From contig JAIJJM010000004.1 in the NCBI GenBank assembly GCA_022728415.1, positions 1-25,215 on the forward strand: a stretch of 25,215 nucleotides of DNA. The letters are read 5' to 3'. Origin of the DNA: Collinsella sp. Its GTDB lineage: Bacteria; Actinomycetota; Coriobacteriia; Coriobacteriales; Coriobacteriaceae. The stretch's first letter is position 1; each line of letters begins with the position of its first letter. Both the position numbers and the translations under genes were made by a program. This document shows, piece after piece, positions 19,578 to 25,215 of this stretch. The notes beneath the pieces were generated by a model. It was not told the DNA's origin. It made no database searches and saw nothing but the letters and a program-made list of their open reading frames with translations.

Positions 19578-21599
19578 ATGAAAATGACACGGCTTTATCC
19601 TCTGGCCTTGGGGGGATTATTGCTCCCCGCCATTGCTAATGCCCAGACTTCACAGCAAGACGAAAGCACGCTGGTGGTTACCGCCAGTAAACAATCTTCC
19701 CGCTCGGCATCAGCCAACAACGTCTCGTCTACTGTTGTCAGCGCGCCGGAATTAAGCGACGCCGGCGTCACCGCCAGCGACAAACTCCCCAGAGTCTTGC
19801 CCGGGCTCTATATTGAAAATAGCGGCAACATGCTTTTTTCGACGATCTCGCTACGCGGCGTCTCTTCAGCGCAGGACTTCTATAACCCCGCCGTCACCCT
19901 GTATGTCGATGGCGTCCCTCAGCTTTCCACCAACACCATCCAGGCGCTTACCGATGTGCAAAGCGTGGAGTTGCTGCGAGGCCCACAGGGAACGTTATAT
20001 GGCAAAAGCGCTCAGGGCGGGATCATCAACATCGTCACCCAGCAGCCGGACAGCACGCCGCGCGGCTATATTGAAGGCGGCGTCAGTAGCCGCGACAGTT
20101 ATCGAAGTAAGTTCAACCTGAGCGGCCCCATTCAGGATGGCCTGCTGTACGGCAGCGTCACCCTGTTACGCCAGGTTGATGACGGCGACATGATTAACCC
20201 CGCGACGGGAAGCGATGACTTAGGCGGCACCCGCGCCAGCATAGGGAATGTGAAACTGCGTCTGGCGCCGGACGATCAGCCCTGGGAAATGGGCTTTGCC
20301 GCCTCACGCGAATGTACCCGCGCCACCCAGGACGCCTATGTGGGATGGAATGATATTAAGGGCCGTAAGCTGTCGATCAGCGATGGTTCACCAGACCCGT
20401 ACATGCGGCGCTGCACTGACAGCCAGACCCTGAGTGGGAAATACACCACCGATGACTGGGTTTTCAACCTGATCAGCGCCTGGCAGCAGCAGCATTATTC
20501 GCGCACCTTCCCTTCCGGTTCGTTAATCGTCAATATGCCTCAGCGCTGGAATCAGGATGCGCAGGAGCTGCGCGCCGCAACCCTGGGCGATGCGCGTACC
20601 GTTGATATGGTGTTTGGGCTGTACCGGCAGAACACCCGCGAGAAGTTAAATTCAGCCTACGACATGCCGACAATGCCTTATTTAAGCAGTACCGGCTATA
20701 CCACCGCTGAAACGCTGGCCGCATACAGTGACCTGACCTGGCATTTAACCGATCGTTTTGATATCGGCGGCGGCGTGCGCTTCTCGCATGATAAATCCAG
20801 TACACAATATCACGGCAGCATGCTCGGCAACCCGTTTGGCGACCAGGGTAAGAGCAATGACGATCAGGTGCTCGGGCAGCTATCCGCAGGCTATATGCTG
20901 ACCGATGACTGGAGAGTGTATACCCGTGTAGCCCAGGGATATAAACCTTCCGGGTACAACATCGTGCCTACTGCGGGTCTTGATGCCAAACCGTTCGTCG
21001 CCGAGAAATCCATCAACTATGAACTTGGCACCCGCTACGAAACCGCTGACGTCACGCTGCAAGCTGCGACGTTTTATACCCACACCAAAGACATGCAGCT
21101 TTACTCTGGCCCGGTCGGGATGCAGACATTAAGCAATGCGGGTAAAGCCGACGCCACCGGCGTTGAGCTTGAAGCGAAGTGGCGGTTTGCGCCAGGCTGG
21201 TCATGGGATATCAATGGCAACGTGATCCGTTCCGAATTCACCAATGACAGTGAGTTGTATCACGGTAACCGGGTGCCGTTCGTACCACGTTATGGCGCGG
21301 GAAGCAGCGTGAACGGCGTGATTGATACGCGCTATGGCGCACTGATGCCCCGACTGGCGGTTAATCTGGTCGGGCCGCATTATTTCGATGGCGACAACCA
21401 GTTGCGGCAAGGCACCTATGCCACCCTGGACAGCAGCCTGGGCTGGCAGGCGACTGAACGGATGAACATTTCCGTCTATGTCGATAACCTGTTCGACCGT
21501 CGTTACCGTACCTATGGCTACATGAACGGCAGCAGCGCCGTCGCGCAGGTCAATATGGGTCGCACCGTCGGTATCAATACGCGAATTGATTTCTTCTGA
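19578..21599 (+). CDS. fyuA: Ferric-yersiniabactin / pesticin receptor FyuA
   Basis: Also called psn. TonB-dependent outer-membrane receptor that imports ferric yersiniabactin and also serves as the pesticin receptor. It is 673 residues long, the known length. Residues 1-22 form a signal peptide (basic start, hydrophobic core, AIANA before the predicted cut). A TonB box, TLVVTA, is at 31-36. A plug domain follows (LPGLYIENSG, SLRGVSS, VELLRGPQGTLYGKSAQGG). The rest is a beta barrel ending in the typical terminal Phe (INTRIDFF). AGGG at 19564-19567 is a modest ribosome site. It has its own promoter elements and its own terminator, separate from the biosynthesis operon though on the same strand. 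Confidence 0.97.
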   Translation: MKMTRLYPLALGGLLLPAIANAQTSQQDESTLVVTASKQSSRSASANNVSSTVVSAPELSDAGVTASDKLPRVLPGLYIENSGNMLFSTISLRGVSSAQDFYNPAVTLYVDGVPQLSTNTIQALTDVQSVELLRGPQGTLYGKSAQGGIINIVTQQPDSTPRGYIEGGVSSRDSYRSKFNLSGPIQDGLLYGSVTLLRQVDDGDMINPATGSDDLGGTRASIGNVKLRLAPDDQPWEMGFAASRECTRATQDAYVGWNDIKGRKLSISDGSPDPYMRRCTDSQTLSGKYTTDDWVFNLISAWQQQHYSRTFPSGSLIVNMPQRWNQDAQELRAATLGDARTVDMVFGLYRQNTREKLNSAYDMPTMPYLSSTGYTTAETLAAYSDLTWHLTDRFDIGGGVRFSHDKSSTQYHGSMLGNPFGDQGKSNDDQVLGQLSAGYMLTDDWRVYTRVAQGYKPSGYNIVPTAGLDAKPFVAEKSINYELGTRYETADVTLQAATFYTHTKDMQLYSGPVGMQTLSNAGKADATGVELEAKWRFAPGWSWDINGNVIRSEFTNDSELYHGNRVPFVPRYGAGSSVNGVIDTRYGALMPRLAVNLVGPHYFDGDNQLRQGTYATLDSSLGWQATERMNISVYVDNLFDRRYRTYGYMNGSSAVAQVNMGRTVGINTRIDFF

Positions 21600-21604
21600 T
21601 TATT

Positions 21605-21637
21605 GTAAAAGGGATACCGAAAAGGTATCCCTTTTAC
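21605..21637 (+). terminator. Hairpin terminator after fyuA
   Basis: Bases 21605-21618 and 21624-21637 form a perfect 14-bp inverted repeat with a GAAAA loop, six bases after the fyuA stop. The stem has an A run on the left and a T run on the right, so it could terminate from either direction, although no gene on the other strand is evident. Confidence 0.75.
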
Positions 21638-21639
21638 AC

Positions 21640-22230
21640 CACTAGTTAAAACCAGTAACTCAGCAGAGTCGCAAAAAATATTAATCCATAGTGATTATTT
21701 AAACAATGAAATTGCGATTAGGATAAATAGATTTAACTTTCTCGTTCCTTTCTCTCCTTATACTAAAGAAATAATCATATCAAAATAAAAATTCACAACA
21801 GTGCAACATTAAAAAATACAACCAACAAACAATCCTATATACAAGGCACATCTCCAGAATATAAAAGCACAGACAAACAACCTAAAAAAAACAACCCCAT
21901 ACATATAAATTATTTTATAGGTAAAATAGATTATATATTCTCATAGCCACCACAAACTATACTAGCCTGAACTATATTTATTCTGCTGCAATCAATGCAT
22001 ACATAACACAAATATCACTCAGGTACACTACTCAAACCACGCTGGGATTTTTCCTCAAGTTATAATCATCACCCCGAAAATCATTCGGCATTTACTCATT
22101 AAATAGTCACCCCATAGGCCTGTACATGTTTACTCAGAAATATACATCCTTTTCTCTGTCATAAACCCTCTGATTAATCATAAATAAATATTTGTGACAC
22201 CAATCTTTTTCCTTAACGGAACGAATTGTT
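21640..22230. other. AT-rich stretch without a recognisable gene
   Basis: About 590 bases, visibly much richer in A and T than the ybt genes, with long A runs and TATA-like stretches. Only very short open frames occur on either strand. I see no tRNA, insertion sequence or clear repeat, and no copy of the asnT-derived HPI direct repeat. It probably belongs to the distal part of the island and contains the promoter for the small gene starting at 22251. Confidence 0.6.
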
Positions 22231-22250
22231 GTGTAGAAGGAGATAATATT

Positions 22251-22325
22251 ATGTCAAAAAAAATATCAGCCATTGCTTATAACTCATTATATGTCAACAT
22301 GGGTCACTATAACGGAAGCAGTTGA
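22251..22325 (+). CDS. Short leader-like ORF with strong ribosome site (frame broken at A8)
   Basis: ATG at 22251 sits 7 bases after a strong GAAGGAGA site (22236-22243), but the frame closes after 24 codons at TGA 22323-22325. Codons 3-5 run through eight A residues (22256-22263). With seven A's the same ATG would read MSKKYQPLLITHYMSTW and continue without a stop into the long frame below. This is therefore best read as the true start of that downstream gene with a one-base insertion, or as a slippage-controlled start. No function is recognised. Confidence 0.5.
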   Translation: MSKKISAIAYNSLYVNMGHYNGSS

Positions 22326-23001
22326 GATCACTACCAAAGCCATAAAACAAAAAATTACTCCTAGCGACATTTATCGTCATGCCTTGAGTGGCAACATCCT
22401 ACTATCGGTCTATTTCCAGTCTCCTGTGATACTTAAGAAGATACAAACTTTTAATGGAAAAATAAAATTCAGGCAGTTTGTGGGAGACCTACTTGATAAA
22501 CTATGCATGCTTGACAGGGACGGTTTTATTTATGGTCAAAATTTAAGACTCTGTACAGAAGCCAGATATATTTGTCCTGTGCAACAAATTATAGATACCC
22601 CCCTGTTACGCAAACTCAACCAGTTTCGTACGTTTGTTCGTAATGTCCGCCCGGGTGATGAACTGGATGTCCCGGCACAAGTTAGTGAAAAAAATTTAAC
22701 CCCGCCGCCGGGTAACAGCAGTGGCAACCTTGAGCAACAGATAGCCAGTACTTCACAGCTAATTGGATCTCTGCTCGCCGAAGATATGAACAGCGAGCAA
22801 GCGGCAAACATAGCACGTGGATGGGCCTCTTCTCAGGCTTCAGGGGTAATGACAGACTGGTTAAGCCGCTTCGGTACCGCAAGAATCACGCTGGGCGTGG
22901 ATGAAGATTTCAGCCTGAAGAACTCCCGTGACGGCAACCCTCGAAAATGGCGATTCGATGCAACAAACAGTGAACTATGTGCCGAACGTCACGAATGCTG
23001 A
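22291..23001 (+). CDS. Chimeric ORF: unknown island protein fused to YeeJ N-terminal fragment
   Basis: Residues 1 to about 104 from ATG 22291 (MSTWVTITEAVEI..., including SDIYRHALSGNILLSVYFQS) belong to a protein I do not recognise; the style is that of small hypothetical proteins of enterobacterial islands or prophages. From codon 22603-22608 the frame changes without a stop into YeeJ sequence (LRKLNQFRTF, GDELDVPAQVS, WASSQASG). After LKNS near 22925 it follows a deletion joint and runs out of frame to TGA at 22999-23001. Neither ATG 22291 nor TTG 22273 has a ribosome site; the strong site belongs to ATG 22251 in another frame. The YeeJ part lacks the signal peptide, so any product would stay in the cytoplasm. 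Expression is doubtful. Confidence 0.55.
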   Translation: MSTWVTITEAVEITTKAIKQKITPSDIYRHALSGNILLSVYFQSPVILKKIQTFNGKIKFRQFVGDLLDKLCMLDRDGFIYGQNLRLCTEARYICPVQQIIDTPLLRKLNQFRTFVRNVRPGDELDVPAQVSEKNLTPPPGNSSGNLEQQIASTSQLIGSLLAEDMNSEQAANIARGWASSQASGVMTDWLSRFGTARITLGVDEDFSLKNSRDGNPRKWRFDATNSELCAERHEC

Positions 23002-23068
23002 AATCACGCTGGCAGCCTCGAAGGATCCGGTGATTGCCGACAATAACGATCTCACGACACTAACAGCA

Positions 23069-24603
23069 CCGTCGCTGATACAGAGGGCAATGCGATAGCC
23101 AACACTGAGGTAACATTTACTCTACCGGAAGATGTGAAGGCGAACTTCACGCTGAGCGATGGCGACAAAGCGGTTACTGATGCCGATGGCAAAGCGAAAG
23201 TCACGCTGAAAGGTACAAAAGCAGGCGCTCATACCGTGACAGCATCGATGGTTGGCGGTAAGAGTGAGCAGTTGGTGGTGAACTTTACTGCGGATACGCT
23301 CACTGCGCAGGTTAATCTTAACGTTACCGAGGACAATTTCATCGCCAATAACATTGGAATGACCAGGCTACAGGCAACAGTGACTGATGGAAACGGCAAC
23401 CCAGTAGAAGGTATAAAAGTTAATTTCCGCGGAACCTCCGTCACGCTAAGCAGCACCAGCGTTGAAACGGATGATCAGGTTTTCGCTGAAATTCTTGTGA
23501 CAAGCACCGAGGTCGGACTAAAAACAGTTTCAGCCTCTCTGGCAGATAAACCTACTGAAGTCATCTCGCGATTACTGAATGCCAAGGTAGATGTTAATTC
23601 TGCGACGATTACCAGTCAGGAGATACCTGAAGGTCAGGTCATGGTCGCACAAGACATAGCAGTTAAAGCTCACGTTAACGACCAGTTTGGCAACCCGGTG
23701 ACGCATCAACCCGCGACATTCAGTGCAGCGCCATCCTCGCAAATGATCATCAGCCAGAATACGGTCTCTACTAATACGCAGGGAGTAGCCGAGGTCACCA
23801 TGACGCCTGAAAGAAACGGCTCGTATACTGTAAAAGCATCCCTAGCGAATGGAGCTTCACTTGAGAAACAACTGGAGGCTATTGATGAAAAACTGACACT
23901 CACGTCCAGTCCGCTTATCGGTGTCAATGCTCCTAAAGGCGCTACTCTGACGGCAACGCTAACCTCTGCAAATGGCACTCCAGTGGAGGGTCAGGTCATC
24001 AACTTTAGCGTAACGCTAGAAGGTGCGACGTTAAGTGGCGGAAAAGTGAGAACCAACTCTTCAGGTCAGGCTCCAGTCGTTCTGACCAGCAATAAAGTCG
24101 GTACATATACGGTGACTGCATCGTTCCATAACGGCGTCACAATACAGACACAGACAACCGTGAAGGTTACTGGCAACCCAAGCACCGCACATGTTGCTAG
24201 CTTCATCGCTGATCCGTCGACTATCGCCGCCACCAACAGTGATTTAAGTACCTTAAAGGCAACGGTTGAGGATGGCAGTGGTAACCTGATCGAAGGTCTC
24301 ACTGTGTACTTCGCCTTAAAAAGCGGCTCCACCACATTAACGTCATTAACAGCGGTGACCGATCAAAACGGAATCGCGACAACAAGCGTGAAAGGTGAGA
24401 TAACGGGGAGCGTCACTGTAAGCGCAGTCACAAGCGCAGGTGGAATGCAAACAGTAGATATATCGCTAGTGGCAGGCCCAGCAGACGCCTCGCAGTCCAT
24501 CCTTAAGAACAACCAGTCATCACTGAAAGGGGACTTTACCGATAGTGCTGAGCTACATCTTGTTCTGCACGATATATCAGGCAATCCGATCAAAGTTTCT
24601 TAA
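23069..24603 (+). pseudogene. yeeJ fragment: Ig-like (Big_1) repeats
   Basis: Reading on from the one-base deletion gives VADTEGNAIANTEVTF and then an open frame to TAA 24601-24603; the first internal ATG or GTG-type start falls at 23134. It holds about five Big_1 units, recognisable by recurring G-x-P turns (DGNGNPVEG, DQFGNPVTH, SANGTPVEG, DGSGNLIEG) and G-x-YTV-x-A endings. Without export signal or barrel it is an orphan segment of the adhesin stalk. Automated tools may call 23134-24603 as a standalone protein; the upstream homology shows that it is a fragment. Confidence 0.8.
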
Positions 24604-25092
24604 GGGATAGAATTTGTGCAATCAGGTACAAACGTGCCCTATATGAAAATTAGCGCAATTGATTACAGTCAAAATATCAACGGTGATTACAAAGCTACTG
24701 TTACAGGAGGCGGAGAGGGTATCGCAACGCTGATCCCCGTATTGAATGGTGTTCATCAGGCGGGTCTGAGTACCACGATAGAATTCATTAGCGCGGAAAC
24801 CAGACCAATGACGGGTACAGTGTCAGTGAATAGTGCAAACCTACCGACAGCTTCATTCCCTTCGCAGGGATTTACCGGGGCGTATTATCAGTTGAATAAT
24901 GACAACTTTGCACCAGGAAAAACGGCGGCTGATTATTCGTTTTCAAGCTCGGCCTCCTGGGTAGGCGTTGATGCTACTGGTAAAGTGACATTCAAAAATG
25001 ACGGTGATAGCAATACTGTAATAATCACAGCGCCCCCAAGATCCGGTGGTGCTATTTACCAAACAGTTCCTCCTGAATCGCGTTCGGTGTGA
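24604..25092 (+). pseudogene. yeeJ fragment after the nonsense codon
   Basis: Same frame as the preceding fragment, continuing straight after TAA (GIEFVQSGTNVPY, GFTGAYYQLNNDNFAPGKTA, SSASWVGVDATGKVTF). These match the penultimate region of YeeJ as I recall it. Similarity fades after SGGAIYQ near 25056, and the frame ends at TGA 25090-25092 before the expected WW-containing lectin-like C-terminal domain. A GTG at 24616 can open it formally but has no ribosome site. Confidence 0.75.
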
Positions 25093-25215
25093 CTATGATC
25101 ATTTTCGGTGAGTATTGCTTTGATCCAAAGGCTGGTTTTCTGTGATGATTGACCAGCCTCAGAGTATTGATGACACCACCGTTCATAACAGATCGGCATT
25201 ACTATGCATAAGTAC
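25093..25215. other. Unassigned 3' tail
   Basis: No homology to the YeeJ C-terminus is visible on any frame. Two short minus-strand frames cross it and run left into the yeeJ fragment (ATG 25184-25186 to stop 25052-25054, 44 residues, and an overlapping one). Neither has a ribosome site and I recognise neither. It may be the stub of an insertion sequence or a deletion scar. Confidence 0.4.
25184..25201 (-). mobile_element. Possible IS4-type terminal inverted repeat (remnant end)
   Basis: Read on the minus strand from 25201 the sequence is TAATGCCGATCTGTTATG. It matches 16 of 18 bases of the IS4 terminal repeat as I remember it (TAATGCCGATCAGTTAAG). The element would lie to the left of 25201, so at most about 145 bases of it could fit between here and the end of yeeJ homology. 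No IS4 transposase sequence is seen there, and no second end is found in the window. The call rests on one short match and memory. Confidence 0.4.

Larger units (their letters stand above)
22603..25092 (+). pseudogene. yeeJ: yeeJ remnant (inverse autotransporter / invasin-like adhesin)
   Basis: Intact YeeJ is a very large outer-membrane adhesin (about 2350 residues in E. coli K-12) with a signal peptide, LysM domain, beta barrel and many Ig-like (Big_1) repeats. From memory of that protein, this copy is broken in several ways. The 5' part, including the signal peptide and half the LysM domain, is lost at about 22603. The frame jumps from LKNS (about 22925) to VTATLENGDSMQQTV, removing the barrel and many repeats and shifting frame. 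One A is missing near 23068 (ACAGCACCG for expected ACAGCAACCG). One repeat appears lost in frame near 23386-23404. TAA at 24601-24603 replaces a Glu codon. The C-terminal domain is missing after about 25056. It cannot make a surface adhesin. Confidence 0.85.

Noticed and set aside
22273..22290. TTG 22273 as a start codon for the long frame
   Set aside because: It has no ribosome site and merely marks where the frame opens; ATG 22251 with a restored frame, or ATG 22291, are better explanations.
21600..23000. Copy of the asnT-derived HPI attachment repeat or a tRNA gene at the right edge
   Set aside because: No sequence resembling CCAGTCAGAGGAGCCAA or a tRNA cloverleaf was seen; the right attachment site seems deleted.
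1..25215. CRISPR array, toxin-antitoxin pair or phage defence genes
   Set aside because: No regularly spaced repeats and no such protein families were seen; nearly all coding sequence belongs to the ybt locus or the yeeJ remnant.

Overview
The window holds most of the biosynthesis and uptake part of the yersiniabactin (ybt) siderophore locus, the core of the enterobacterial high-pathogenicity island (HPI). It is followed by the right-hand edge of the island and a decayed chromosomal adhesin gene. The peptide-synthetase carrier serines (52, 1439, 1977 of HMWP2), the TE serine 2980 of HMWP1 and all gene lengths (2035, 3163, 366, 267, 525 and 673 residues) match the yersiniabactin proteins as I remember them. 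The adhesin remnant matches my memory of Escherichia coli YeeJ, which lies next to the asnT tRNA gene where the HPI integrates. The host is therefore most likely E. coli or Shigella rather than Yersinia or Klebsiella.

Layout, all on the + strand. Bases 1-52 are probably the last codons of the AraC-type regulator ybtA, followed by a strong hairpin terminator. A perfect 12-10-12 palindrome (likely YbtA site) and a Fur-box-like stretch precede irp2 (283-6390). An 87-bp gap with a 10-bp hairpin separates irp2 from irp1 (6478-15969). irp1, ybtU, ybtT and ybtE follow with 4-base overlaps or a 3-base gap, as one operon. A second copy of the palindrome and a second Fur-like box precede fyuA (19578-21599), which ends in its own hairpin. 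About 600 bp of AT-rich DNA follows. Next is a small unrecognised gene whose reading frame is broken or switchable at an A8 tract; it runs in frame into a 5'-truncated yeeJ. The yeeJ remnant (22603-25092) carries a large internal deletion, a one-base deletion, a nonsense codon and a lost 3' end. The last bases carry a sequence resembling the terminal inverted repeat of an IS4-type insertion sequence.

How the genes work together: YbtE adenylates salicylate and loads it on the aryl carrier of HMWP2. HMWP2 adds and cyclises two cysteines. HMWP1 adds a malonyl unit (C-methylated and ketoreduced) and a third cyclised, methylated cysteine, then releases the product through its thioesterase. YbtU reduces the middle thiazoline to thiazolidine. 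YbtT is an editing thioesterase. FyuA is the TonB-dependent outer-membrane receptor for the ferric siderophore. Salicylate synthase (ybtS), the inner-membrane importers (ybtP, ybtQ) and ybtX are not in the window; in known HPIs they lie beyond ybtA.

I do not find a wholly new system. The points most worth a second look are the HPI/yeeJ chimera with its A8 tract, the non-canonical ketoreductase active site of HMWP1, the hairpin between irp2 and irp1, and the IS4-like end. Comparisons with reference proteins are from memory, since no search could be run.
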